Under the pieces are notes generated by a model. The model had not been told where the DNA came from, did no database searches, and saw only the letters and a program-made list of their open reading frames with translations. Of a stretch of DNA of 64,000 bases, positions 53,046-62,393 are shown one piece after another; the first letter of the stretch is position 1, and every line of letters starts with the position of its first letter. Source of the stretch: Bacteroidota bacterium (GTDB lineage Bacteria; Bacteroidota; Ignavibacteria; Ignavibacteriales; Melioribacteraceae); assembly GCA_018829205.1 (NCBI GenBank), contig JAHJUE010000010.1, positions 186,001-250,000 on the forward strand, read 5' to 3'. The position numbers and the translations under genes were made by a program.

Positions 53046-54023
53046 TCAGTGACTGTTAAGATTTTTAAGTATATCCTCAATTCTCGGTTTTTGAGAATCG
53101 GGCGCTGTTTCGTAAACTTTTTTATAATATTTTACCGCTTCATCTTTATTGCCTGTTTCAGCTAACACTTCGGCCAAACTTTCATAAACACTCCAATCCG
53201 AAGGATACCTTTTAATATTTTCCTTAAAAACTTTTACAGCTTCATCCGTTTTATTATTGGCCTTTAAAATATACCCGAGCAGATTTCTATTCTTAAAGTT
53301 TTCGTTAATTTCTATCGACTTTTTAATCCATCTTTCCGCTTCATCAAGGTAGGAATTACTCTGCATGCAGTAAAAAGCGGCTTCGTACCATGTTTCCCAC
53401 TGGTATCCTAGTTCGCCCCGCAGCTGATCTCTGTAATTCTGAATAACAATTTTATCGGCGTTAAATTCAAGTTTGATTGGAATTTTTATTTTTTCCCACC
53501 TTAGAAAAAGAACTGCGGATGAACTTGTTATATTTTCAAAATCATATGTAAGTCTTTCAACAAACGGAGCTTCAACGGGTTTAACCGTTACTCTCAAAGC
53601 GTCTTCATTTTTATCATATGTAAAACTTCCCCATGAAGTATAATTGCTGCTGAAAATTATTATCCATTTATCTTTTTCGGGGATCATGTGCAGACCGTAC
53701 TTCCCGGCGGGTAAATCATTCCCCTCAATTTTAACATCGTCGGAGAAAGTAATAATTGTATTTTCATTTGCGCCTGCCCGCCATGGAATTTCCGAACCGT
53801 CGGGTTGTTTTTCCAAACCATACGGGACAAGTTTGCCCCATATTTCTCTTCCGTTTACGGAAGGACGGCTGTAATTTACAACTACCTTGCTTATACCCAC
53901 AAACTGCGTAATTTCAGCTTTGGGACTTACCCTGGGGGTAAGAAGCTGTGCAAAGGAATTAATTGAAAAATATGTTATAAACAGGTTTATTAGTATAAAG
54001 GAACGGGATAAATTTAAGTTCAT
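53046..54023 (-). CDS. DUF2911 protein with TPR repeats
   Basis: A 325-aa secreted protein. A signal peptide (about 1-25) is followed by a DUF2911 domain (about 30-190: RVSPKAEITQFVGISKVVVN, YSRPSVNGREIWGKLVPYG, AGKYGLHMIPEKDKWIIIFS) and a TPR tail (240-320: ESIEINENFKNRNLLGYILK, VYESLAEVLAETGNKDEAVK). DUF2911 proteins are abundant in Bacteroidota and have no assigned biochemistry. It is a single transcription unit. Confidence 0.88.
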   Translation of the reverse strand: MNLNLSRSFILINLFITYFSINSFAQLLTPRVSPKAEITQFVGISKVVVNYSRPSVNGREIWGKLVPYGLEKQPDGSEIPWRAGANENTIITFSDDVKIEGNDLPAGKYGLHMIPEKDKWIIIFSSNYTSWGSFTYDKNEDALRVTVKPVEAPFVERLTYDFENITSSSAVLFLRWEKIKIPIKLEFNADKIVIQNYRDQLRGELGYQWETWYEAAFYCMQSNSYLDEAERWIKKSIEINENFKNRNLLGYILKANNKTDEAVKVFKENIKRYPSDWSVYESLAEVLAETGNKDEAVKYYKKVYETAPDSQKPRIEDILKNLNSH

Positions 54024-54366
54024 TCTGACTCCAAGCCAACAGAAGTAATTTTATATTAGTTTCTAATTAGTAAACAAAATATTCAAAAAAAAACATAAAG
54101 TCAGGATTAATAAAAATACAAAAGATAAGTCTGATTCATATTTTTTCTAATATATAATTATCCTTAAGAAAATTCTATGCCAATATATTTGTAGTTTTTA
54201 ATAGAAAAATCAGTTCTCATACAAATTTATTCCGTTATAATGGAAATAGATGTTTATATTTTCGAACATTTTTCCGGTTATGACAATTAATGACAAATGT
54301 TTACCCTATTATGACTCATTTAATAATTTGTTAATATAATTTTCGATTGAAATTCAGGAAAATTTT
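54024..54366. other. intergenic region between divergent genes
   Basis: A 343-base AT-rich gap between the DUF2911 gene and the twin-domain gene. No terminator or small gene was supported. A direct repeat tatgacaat/atgacaaat stands near 54282-54300, perhaps chance. Confidence 0.5.
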
Positions 54367-55431
54367 ATGACTAATTCAATATCTATTAAGCGTTTAATTT
54401 TAATATCGGCTTTATTATTATTTCTTTCATCTAATATCAGCGCCGCGGGTGATTGGGATAGGATATTAAATTTAAGAGGTCAATGGAAATTCTCCATAGG
54501 CGACGATAAAAAATGGGCCGACATTGGTTATGACGACTCGAACTGGGAAACGGTTCGCGTTCCCTCTTTTTGGGAAGAAGAAGGTTTTTACGGATATAAC
54601 GGATACGCATGGTACAGAAAAGAGTTTGTATTAGCTGAAATACTAAAAGATGAAAGCGTTTATATTTCACTTGGCTATATTGATGACGTAGATGAAGTAT
54701 ATCTTAACGGAAAATTTATCGGCTCATCCGGTAAATTTCCTCCAGATTTTAAAACCGCTTACAATGCCGACAGGAAATACCCTGTTCCGGCAAAATACTT
54801 TAACAAAAATAAAAAAAACGTTTTAGCCGTTAGAGTGTTTGACGCCACTTTAGGCGGCGGTATTAATTCAGGCGATATAGGCATATATGTAAAAAGTTAC
54901 GAATTCCTAGTTGATAAAAACCTGGAAGGAGAATGGAAATTTTCTACCGGCGACCGCGAGGAATTTAAAGAAAAAGATTTTGACGATTCAAAATGGAATA
55001 AAATATTCGTGCCAGGCTACTGGGAAACTCAGGGTTATGATGAATACAACGGAGTCGCGTGGTACAGGAAAACTTTTACAATTAGTAGTTCATTTAATGA
55101 TGACCAACTGGTTTTGCTTCTTGGAAAAATTGACGATATAGACGAAGCATATTTAAACGGAAATCTAATCGGTCAAACAGGATCATTCAGCAGTGATCCT
55201 GAAAATAGTAATTTCAATAATGAATGGCAGGAACTAAGAGGATATTTATTCCCGTCAAATCTTTTGAACAAAAACGGCGTAAATGTAATAGCTGTAAGGG
55301 TATACGACAGCTATATAAACGGCGGCATATACGAAGGTCCCATTGGCATTGCTACGCAGAATAACTATCGGAATGCATGGAAAAGGATAAGCAAGAAAAG
55401 AAGCTTCTGGGATGTGATTTTTGGAAAATAA
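54367..55431 (+). CDS. secreted protein with two glycoside-hydrolase-2-type sugar-binding domains
   Basis: A 354-aa protein. After a signal peptide (about 1-26), two tandem copies of a galactose-binding-like beta-sandwich occur. Copy 1 (about 30-170): LRGQWKFSIGDDKKWADIGY, WETVRVPSFWEEEGFYGYNG, IDDVDEVYLNGKFIGSSGKF. Copy 2 (about 185-320): LEGEWKFSTGDREEFKEKDF, GYWETQGYDEYNGVAWYRKT, IDDIDEAYLNGNLIGQTGSF. These match the N-terminal sugar-binding part of GH2 enzymes; no catalytic barrel is present, so it is probably a carbohydrate-binding or adhesive protein. A short basic tail (KRISKKRSFWDVIF) ends it. Confidence 0.85.
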   Translation: MTNSISIKRLILISALLLFLSSNISAAGDWDRILNLRGQWKFSIGDDKKWADIGYDDSNWETVRVPSFWEEEGFYGYNGYAWYRKEFVLAEILKDESVYISLGYIDDVDEVYLNGKFIGSSGKFPPDFKTAYNADRKYPVPAKYFNKNKKNVLAVRVFDATLGGGINSGDIGIYVKSYEFLVDKNLEGEWKFSTGDREEFKEKDFDDSKWNKIFVPGYWETQGYDEYNGVAWYRKTFTISSSFNDDQLVLLLGKIDDIDEAYLNGNLIGQTGSFSSDPENSNFNNEWQELRGYLFPSNLLNKNGVNVIAVRVYDSYINGGIYEGPIGIATQNNYRNAWKRISKKRSFWDVIFGK

Positions 55432-55570
55432 AAAATCTTCCCCTTTGTTTGAGAAATATTATTTCATGACATCATTTGACATTTGTTTACTTGCGGATGA
55501 CAACGGTTACATAATATGCAGGTAAATTTCTTTTGAAGATTTTAATAATATCTCTGAAAGGGAGGGGAAA

Positions 55571-56023
55571 ATGAAAAAGCAAATAACAATCGGAACAACA
55601 ACTTTTATGGTCTTTACATTATTGTTAACATTATTCTTTGCAAGTAGTGTAAATGCGCAGGAAAGTCAATCTTCGGGAAAAGTAATTATTGAAAAATATC
55701 AGTTAAAAACGAACGCCGTTAAAAGTCTGTTAGTAGGAATTAAATCCGAAAACCGCGGACTAAGAAACAGCGCGATATTTTACGCTGGCCAGTATAAACT
55801 TGAAGAAGCGTTTGATTATTTAATTGAGGAATTGCAGAAAGAAGAAGATCCCGGCACAAAAATATTAATAGCGCTGAGTTTATATAAAATAGGTGATCCT
55901 ATTGCTATTGAATATATAAAGGATATGGTTTCAAACGAAAGCAACCCGAAAGTAAAACATATGTTTTCGGCAATATATGATGAGTTCGTAATCAATAGTT
56001 CGATAACGACAGTAAATAAATAA
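55571..56023 (+). CDS. small exported HEAT-repeat protein
   Basis: A 150-aa protein. A signal peptide (about 1-30, FTLLLTLFFASSVNAQE) precedes helical repeats: VKSLLVGIKSENRGLRNSAI, YAGQYKLEEAFDYLIEELQK, GTKILIALSLYKIGDPIAIE, IKDMVSNESNPKVKHMFSAI. These are HEAT-type pairs that make a small scaffold for protein binding. The ribosome site ggagggg (55561-55567) is strong. A terminator follows at 56071-56104. The partner is unknown. Confidence 0.8.
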   Translation: MKKQITIGTTTFMVFTLLLTLFFASSVNAQESQSSGKVIIEKYQLKTNAVKSLLVGIKSENRGLRNSAIFYAGQYKLEEAFDYLIEELQKEEDPGTKILIALSLYKIGDPIAIEYIKDMVSNESNPKVKHMFSAIYDEFVINSSITTVNK

Positions 56024-56070
56024 GATTAACTCCTTCCAACCATGTTAGTTACTCCTTGGTACTAATGGTT

Positions 56071-56104
56071 CAAGCAGGCCCGTAACGCGGGCTTGTTTGT
56101 TTTT
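56071..56104 (+). terminator. Rho-independent terminator
   Basis: gcccg (56078-56082) and cgggc (56088-56092) form the core, extended by caa/ttg beyond a small bulge, and tttgttttt follows. It stands 48 bases after the HEAT-repeat protein stop. Confidence 0.75.
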
Positions 56105-56280
56105 AAACCAAGTTAACTGCGTCACAATTCCAAATAAACTATTTTAAAATAAACACGATTATATGTATATACTACTTGATTTAATTAAGAATGCTGAATA
56201 AATTAGCAAATATTTTAATATATTCACTCATTAACATTCGTTAACAATTGATCTTTCATAAATTAAAAGAAGATCTCATT

Positions 56281-58794
56281 ATGAAAAAGAAAATATTACT
56301 CTCAATAACTTTACTTTTATTAATTATTTTTTCTGCTGAAAGTTGTAAACTTATAACTGAACCTGATAACGTACCAAATTCTACAGTTGAAGAAGTAATT
56401 GTTATTATAAAAGGTCAAGTTTTAGATTCTTTAGCTAACTCACCAGTTTCCAATGCAGTAGTTCAGGCTTTTGATGATACTTCGAGTTTTTCAGCAATAA
56501 CAGATGCTGATGGAAATTACACATTGGCAGTAACTATTGTTGAATCACAAAAATTTACGCTTAGTGCATTTAAAGAAGGTTATAGTGAGCAGAGTATTAT
56601 CGTATTAGCTGTGAAAGGAAGGACAATTGATGTACCAGTATTTCTATTAAAAAAACCTACTGACTCCTCACTAAAAACTGTTAATTTTACTGGGCAAGTA
56701 ATTGACTCTTTATCTGGACAACCTATTTCAAATGCGATAGTTCGAGCCTTGGCTGGAAGTTCTAATTTTGCAGCAATAACAGATAATAATGGGCAATATT
56801 TACTTCAAGTTAAAATTTCACAAACACAAGAGTTTTTAGTATTAGCTTTTAAAGAAGGTTACAGTGAAAAAAGTATTACTGTATTTGCAACCGAAGGCAG
56901 AAATGTTGAAGTCCCAATTTTTCAATTAAAAAAACCTACTGATTCTTCAGTAAAATCAGTTTTCTTTTCAGGACAGGTTATTGATTCTATTGCGGGTGCT
57001 CCAATAACCAATGCTGTTGTAAGGGCCATAGTTGGGACTTCCGATTTCGCTACTGTTACCAATAGCGAGGGGAAATATAATCTTGAAGTTAAAATATCAC
57101 ATAGTCAGGAACTGGTTATAGTAGCTTTTAAAGAAAGTTACAGCTCAAAAAATATTACTGTTTTCGCACTTGAAGGCCGAAATATCGAATTACCAGTTTT
57201 TCAATTAAATAAACAAACTCAAACGACCGTAAAGACTATTGTATTTTCTGGTCAAGTTATTGACTCACTATCAGGAGTTCCATTAAATGATGTAGTCTTA
57301 AGAGCTATAAGTGATGAATCTGAATTTACTGGAATTACGACAAGCGACGGAAAATTCGTAGTAGAGGTAAATTTCTCTGTTCCAAAACAATTTACAATTA
57401 AAACCTTTAAAGAAGGATATATAGAAAAGAGTATTTCTGTTTACGCTGTTGAAGGTAGGAATGTTGAATTACCAATTTTTGAATTGAAAAAGCCCTCAGA
57501 CTCTGCACTTAAATCTGCTCATTTCCTAGGACAGGTAATTGATTCCATTTCTGGCCTCCCATTAAATGATGCAGTTGTAAGAGCAATTAACGGTAGCAGT
57601 GAATTCGCAGTATCAACAAATTCACAAGGACAATACGATATTGAAGTAACCTTTAGTGAACCTAAACAGTTTACCATTATTGCTTTTAAGGAAAATTACA
57701 TCGAAAAAAGTAATATAGCTTTTGCCCTTGATGGACGAAATGTACAAGTACCAATTTTTAAGTTAGTAAATCCTGAAGATCTACAAAACAGTCTGTCTGG
57801 TTTACCGGCTACAATTAATTTATTTGTACAACCTGTTCAAAGTATAGGTGTAAGAGAAAGCGGTGCAGTAGAAGCGGCTGAAATTATTTTTGAAGCTAGA
57901 GATTCAAGCGGCGTGCCTTTAGATTTGAACCATAAATCAATGGTACATTTCAAATTAGTTTCCTCCCCCAATGGCGGTGAATTTTTATACCCTGATTCTG
58001 CAAAAACAAATAATAATGGACAGGCAAAGGTTACATTAAATAGTGGAACTTCTGCAGGTGTTGCTCAAGTAATAGCCGAAATTTATTTAAACGGTAAGAT
58101 TATACGTTCTAAGCCAGTTTTAATTACTATTCATGGTGGCTTGCCTGATGCAGTGCATTTTGATATAGCCGTTCAACAATACAACGTTCCTGGACTGCTG
58201 ATATCTGGATTACAAAATGTAGTAACTGTTATTGTTGGTGATAAATACTCAAATCCTGTTAGACCTGGAACAGCTATATACTTTAGTTCAACAATTGGCG
58301 TAATTGAAGGTTCAGCGTTAACAGATAATTTGGGAGTTGCATCTGTAATTTTACTAACAGCAGATCCACGACTTAATGGATTGGGTACTGTAAAAGCAAC
58401 AACAATAAATGAAAACTCTGAAGTTATAGATGTACAAACAAGCGTCATATTTTCAGGAAATGCAATAATTACAACTGATCCAGCAAATAATAATTTTAAT
58501 ATCCCGAATGGGGGTTCAAAAGCCTTTAATTTTTCAGTTAAAGATTCCAATGGTCGCCCAATCGCTGCAGGTTCAAGCATTACAGTTTCTGCGGAAGGTT
58601 CTAATATAAATTTAACTGGAAATATAAATGTCATAATGCCTGATGTAATTTCAGGTTCGACAAATTTTACGTTTTATATCTCTGATAGTAATTTTGAAGA
58701 AGATACTCCTTCAATCATAAATATTACTATTAAAGCAATTATAAATGGTGTGTCTTCATCAACAGAATATTTATTATCAGGCACATCTAATTAG
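56281..58794 (+). CDS. lipoprotein with five CarboxypepD_reg-like repeats and Ig-like domains
   Basis: A 837-aa exported lipoprotein starting at ATG 56281; the upstream in-frame TTG at 56248 is less likely. A lipobox (IIFSAESCKL) follows the hydrophobic leader. Five repeats of exactly 93 residues (starts at 56413, 56692, 56971, 57250, 57529) carry G-Q-V-x-DS...NAVVxA, AITDADGNYxLxV, FKEGYSExSIxV and GRNVEVPIFxLKKP, like CarboxypepD_reg (TonB-dependent plug-type) beta-sandwich modules. The C-terminal part (about 515-837) holds Big_1/invasin-type Ig-like domains (NGQAKVTLNSGTSAGVAQV). It should be an adhesin or surface-bound matrix protein. Confidence 0.83.
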   Translation: MKKKILLSITLLLLIIFSAESCKLITEPDNVPNSTVEEVIVIIKGQVLDSLANSPVSNAVVQAFDDTSSFSAITDADGNYTLAVTIVESQKFTLSAFKEGYSEQSIIVLAVKGRTIDVPVFLLKKPTDSSLKTVNFTGQVIDSLSGQPISNAIVRALAGSSNFAAITDNNGQYLLQVKISQTQEFLVLAFKEGYSEKSITVFATEGRNVEVPIFQLKKPTDSSVKSVFFSGQVIDSIAGAPITNAVVRAIVGTSDFATVTNSEGKYNLEVKISHSQELVIVAFKESYSSKNITVFALEGRNIELPVFQLNKQTQTTVKTIVFSGQVIDSLSGVPLNDVVLRAISDESEFTGITTSDGKFVVEVNFSVPKQFTIKTFKEGYIEKSISVYAVEGRNVELPIFELKKPSDSALKSAHFLGQVIDSISGLPLNDAVVRAINGSSEFAVSTNSQGQYDIEVTFSEPKQFTIIAFKENYIEKSNIAFALDGRNVQVPIFKLVNPEDLQNSLSGLPATINLFVQPVQSIGVRESGAVEAAEIIFEARDSSGVPLDLNHKSMVHFKLVSSPNGGEFLYPDSAKTNNNGQAKVTLNSGTSAGVAQVIAEIYLNGKIIRSKPVLITIHGGLPDAVHFDIAVQQYNVPGLLISGLQNVVTVIVGDKYSNPVRPGTAIYFSSTIGVIEGSALTDNLGVASVILLTADPRLNGLGTVKATTINENSEVIDVQTSVIFSGNAIITTDPANNNFNIPNGGSKAFNFSVKDSNGRPIAAGSSITVSAEGSNINLTGNINVIMPDVISGSTNFTFYISDSNFEEDTPSIINITIKAIINGVSSSTEYLLSGTSN
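56413..57807 (+). repeat. five in-frame 279-bp tandem repeats
   Basis: Equivalent glycine codons of successive repeats lie at 56413, 56692, 56971, 57250 and 57529, each exactly 279 bases apart, with no length change over five copies. At DNA level the copies have diverged substantially, so duplication is not recent, or the length is constrained by structure. Confidence 0.85.
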
Positions 58795-59159
58795 TTATTA
58801 AGGAATCCTTTAGCTTCAACATTTTCAAATAAGTCCGCAATCTTTTTAATAAGTTTGCGGGCTTTTTCTTTTGTATAATACTTAAACTCTTCTTTGTGGT
58901 ATACATCGGCTAATGATCTCATTGATCTGCAGATTATATCATCGAGATTATTATTTTCGGTTAGAATTCCCGCCGGCAGAAGCAATATCAAATCAAACGA
59001 AGCAATCTCGGCAATACTAAGCAATGTTCTGAAATCAAGAAATTCCATTTCAAAACCTTTTTCTATTTTGCCGCTTTTTTTACGCATCGAAAATTCGTAC
59101 CGCATTCTTTCGGTAACCAGTAAAACCGCCGCGCTTGTTGATATTTTTATTTCAATCAT
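58791..59159 (-). CDS. hypothetical protein, 122 aa
   Basis: A helical protein (MIEIKISTSAAVLLVTERMR, FRTLLSIAEIASFDLILLLP, CRSMRSLADVYHKEEFKYYT, KARKLIKKIADLFENVEAKG). Its stop overlaps the lipoprotein gene stop by 3-4 bases in opposite orientation. No family is recognised. It does not show a signal peptide or helix clear enough for a membrane call. Coding is supported by composition and by the codon-phased ending. Confidence 0.6.
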   Translation of the reverse strand: MIEIKISTSAAVLLVTERMRYEFSMRKKSGKIEKGFEMEFLDFRTLLSIAEIASFDLILLLPAGILTENNNLDDIICRSMRSLADVYHKEEFKYYTKEKARKLIKKIADLFENVEAKGFLNN

Positions 59160-59300
59160 AATAAATTTTTCTTTTTGTGTTATTATCGAAAATATAAAAG
59201 GAATATTTATAAAACAATGTGATTATAAATAAAGTTTCATAAAAATATTTTTATTTGATAGATTTAGTAGAAAACAGTTTTGATTTTGTTAAAGGTTATT

Positions 59301-59351
59301 GATTAAGATCAAGATAAAGATTGTGATAATGATAAAGATCGTGATAAAGAT
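59301..59351. repeat. imperfect gataaagat repeat
   Basis: Near-copies of gataaagat / gattaagat / gataatgat occur over about 50 bases just past the end of the TPR/beta-barrel gene (59355, minus). The spacing is 9-18 bases. It is a short slippage-like array of no known function. Confidence 0.5.
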
Positions 59352-59354
59352 TTA

Positions 59355-62252
59355 TTAATATATAGTCCAGTATGCTGAAATTCCGCCTGAGACGCTTCTG
59401 TAGCTATTATCATCACGTGAAGTACTACCGGCGCCAATATTAGCGCTTAAAGTAACTCTCGAAAATATTTTATATGATGCTTCAATTGAACCGCCTAAAA
59501 TCAAAAAATCATTATGGGGCACAAAACCTAATTTACCTTTAAGCTTAACTGTAAGCAGCTCATTTTCTTCGAGCTCGGCTTCAGCCCAAATACTGTGGGA
59601 CTCAAAATTATTCGGCGAATAATAATACGGAGAATCAAATTTCCAATTGGAATAATAATATTCATAACCGCCAAGCAGGTAATCAAACCATCTTTTTCCA
59701 ATCCTCATGAAAAAATCATTCCCTTCATCTTCATCATCTACGGTAATGTACTGGAAATAACTTTGGAAAAGGACTCCCGATTTATGCCAGTATTCCCCGC
59801 CTATTTTATATAAGCGTGCGAATTGCCTTTCGTCAATTAAATACGGCGAGAATAAAATTAATATTGCGTCTGTATTTTGATAATTTGCGCTTATAAAAAA
59901 ATGATCTTTTACATCGTAACGTACAAATGCATCAATATCTTCAATCTGTTTTTCATTAGGAGCATTAACTACTCCAAGTCCCGCTCCCGCGGAAAAATGT
60001 TCGCCGAACCTGAGAAATGCATGTCCTTTAAATGTTGTAAAATTGTTGCTTTCTTTAAAATTTATCGCATTCACAATTTCAGTATTTAAACTTGACCGGC
60101 TTGCGCTCATTCTGTTCTGCTGATAAGAAATTCCAAACGACAAATATTGAGTAAAACCTAATTCGAGTCTTCCGCCGAATTGAGTATAGCCGAAACTAAT
60201 ATTATCGGAATAAAAAGAAGAGAAGGGAGCGAAACCAATACTGTTGGGGAACGATTCAACTATGCCTCTTAAGCCGGTAATAGGGAGCCATTCAATACGC
60301 TGTTCCAGCTGAAGCACTTGAGTGGTATCAATATTCCATGTAAATAAAGAATCATAAATAACTCTTGCAGAATCATTAGCTCCCAGTTTTGCGTAAGAAT
60401 CGGCAAGGTACAATCTTGGTTCAAACAATGTAGGGTTATCGTAAACTAGCTGTTTAAATTCGTTAACCGCTCCAATACTGTCATCCATCGCGTAGTAAAC
60501 TTTTGCTTTCTGTAATGCAGCGTCGTAATTATAACCTTGTCTTAAAACTTCCTCGTAAATAGCTTTTGCTTCTTCAAAATTCTGCGCGCAGAATTGAACG
60601 TCGCCGTACTCTTTAAGTATTATCATATTAGGTTCGGCTTTAGAAAGATAATCCTGATAAAAAGGGAGAGCGCCTGCACAATCATCGGCATCCAGCATTA
60701 TTCTACCTTCTTCAAGAATTTTATAAAGTCTTTCTTCTTCGGCGCGTAATGCCTGGAAGTCCACATTTGACTGAAGTTTAGCTACTTCATCGCTAGTAGG
60801 ATCCAGTTCATATGCTTTGGTAGCGTATTCCTGAGCGCTTTCATAATTTCTTTCAAGAAGCGATAATGAACCCATTGCAATTACCGCGTCAACGTTGTTC
60901 GGTTTTTTTTCGAGCACATTGGTTAAATATTCTCTCGCGATATCAGTGTCAATACTGTTCCATACTGAAACCTGAGCGCGGAACAATTGATAATCGAGAT
61001 CATCGGGATATTCATTCAAAAGTCCGTCGACAATTTCAATCGCTTTATCAAAATCTCTGAACCACGCTAAATTACGGGCATATTGAAATCTTAAATCTTT
61101 ATCTTTTTCTTCCGGATGGGTTGTAAAAAAAGTATCGAGCAAAGCAACTGCGTTATCGTATTCTTCAAGATAGCTGTAATATCTTGCCGCCTCCGAAACC
61201 GCTTTTTTATTTGATGGATCGGTTTCAATCAAACCCCGGTTATATTCAATTCTATTTCTGTAAGTGGTATCTCTGAAACTTGTTACAAAATCCATTTTAG
61301 GATCGAACCTTGGATCTTCATAATGGTCTATACCGATAATTTGAAGCTGATTAAAAGCTTCTTCCATTCTTTCCACATTTATAAGTTCATCAACAAGCTT
61401 AAATCTAGTTTCCAAATCCGACGGGTCTTTTCTAAGTAATCTGTAATATCTGTCAATAGGATATTCTCTTTCAAAAGAACGGGGATCGTATTGAGTTACA
61501 TAAGCTTCTTTTTTAGCCTGATCTAATCCGTCCTGCGCTTCTTTAAAAAACGGTTTAAAACTAAGCGCCGTCTCAAATGCTTTTTGCGCCGTTTTATAAT
61601 TGCCGAGCCACATTGTAAAATATCCGTATCTGCTCCAAAGACGCCAGTCCTCGGGATATCTTTCAACATATTTTTTAAGGATTATCTCCCCTTTTTTAAT
61701 ATGCTTTGTATAGGTTAATATTACTGTATAACGGATTACTTCATCAGGCGAGGCATTATCGTCGCGCGCTAGATATTTATCATACCATTCTTCGGCAGTA
61801 AGCCATTCTTCCATGTGCCTGTAGGATTTTCCTATTTCAAGATAGTTAAAAGGGTTAGCAGGATTAATCGCAATTTCTCTTTCGTGGCCTTCTATTTTTT
61901 TCCGGAGCTGAGCATACCATATTTGAATTACTCTAGCGAGGTTTTCCTTGAATTGCTGATTACCCGGTTCTAGTGCAATAGCTCTGCGGAAATCGAGCAC
62001 CGATCTTTCATACTCCGATCTTTTTTCGGTACATAACGCTCGCAGGTTATATCCTTCCGCTACTCTGGGATTTGCGGATATATATTTATTTAACAGATCA
62101 ATAGCTTCACCGTATCGACCGGCATTCATATGGGAGATAGCTTCTCTTTTAAGACCTTCTTCCAAAGCAGGCTGCGCTGACAATTTTGGAGCAAAAACTA
62201 AAAAAAACAGCAGCGGTAATATTTTAAAGTTTCTACTCATTTGATTTTTCAC
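59355..62252 (-). CDS. TPR protein with C-terminal outer-membrane beta-barrel
   Basis: A 965-aa exported protein. A signal peptide (about 1-27, LPLLFFLVFAPKLSAQP) precedes about ten or more TPR units (30-630; NAGRYGEAIDLLNKYISANP, KPFFKEAQDGLDQAKKEAY, DFDKAIEIVDGLLNEYPDDL). The last 300 residues alternate strand-like segments with aromatic girdles (GLVESFPNSIGFAPFSSFYS, FGYTQFGGRLELGFTQYLSF, SGGISAYWTIY), which suit a YaiO/BcsC-type barrel. Such proteins export polysaccharide across the outer membrane. It ends with aromatic-rich YWTIY, a typical Bam signal. Confidence 0.8.
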   Translation of the reverse strand: MKNQMSRNFKILPLLFFLVFAPKLSAQPALEEGLKREAISHMNAGRYGEAIDLLNKYISANPRVAEGYNLRALCTEKRSEYERSVLDFRRAIALEPGNQQFKENLARVIQIWYAQLRKKIEGHEREIAINPANPFNYLEIGKSYRHMEEWLTAEEWYDKYLARDDNASPDEVIRYTVILTYTKHIKKGEIILKKYVERYPEDWRLWSRYGYFTMWLGNYKTAQKAFETALSFKPFFKEAQDGLDQAKKEAYVTQYDPRSFEREYPIDRYYRLLRKDPSDLETRFKLVDELINVERMEEAFNQLQIIGIDHYEDPRFDPKMDFVTSFRDTTYRNRIEYNRGLIETDPSNKKAVSEAARYYSYLEEYDNAVALLDTFFTTHPEEKDKDLRFQYARNLAWFRDFDKAIEIVDGLLNEYPDDLDYQLFRAQVSVWNSIDTDIAREYLTNVLEKKPNNVDAVIAMGSLSLLERNYESAQEYATKAYELDPTSDEVAKLQSNVDFQALRAEEERLYKILEEGRIMLDADDCAGALPFYQDYLSKAEPNMIILKEYGDVQFCAQNFEEAKAIYEEVLRQGYNYDAALQKAKVYYAMDDSIGAVNEFKQLVYDNPTLFEPRLYLADSYAKLGANDSARVIYDSLFTWNIDTTQVLQLEQRIEWLPITGLRGIVESFPNSIGFAPFSSFYSDNISFGYTQFGGRLELGFTQYLSFGISYQQNRMSASRSSLNTEIVNAINFKESNNFTTFKGHAFLRFGEHFSAGAGLGVVNAPNEKQIEDIDAFVRYDVKDHFFISANYQNTDAILILFSPYLIDERQFARLYKIGGEYWHKSGVLFQSYFQYITVDDEDEGNDFFMRIGKRWFDYLLGGYEYYYSNWKFDSPYYYSPNNFESHSIWAEAELEENELLTVKLKGKLGFVPHNDFLILGGSIEASYKIFSRVTLSANIGAGSTSRDDNSYRSVSGGISAYWTIY

Positions 62253-62393
62253 TATTACCAGAATCTAATTACGTTTTATAATATTGGAAATTTATAATGC
62301 TGCTTACCTATTAATTAAAATGATATCCAGATTTTAGATATTTCGGCAGCTATTTGTTCCAATATTTATTTGATTATTTCTTTTCCTTAATAA

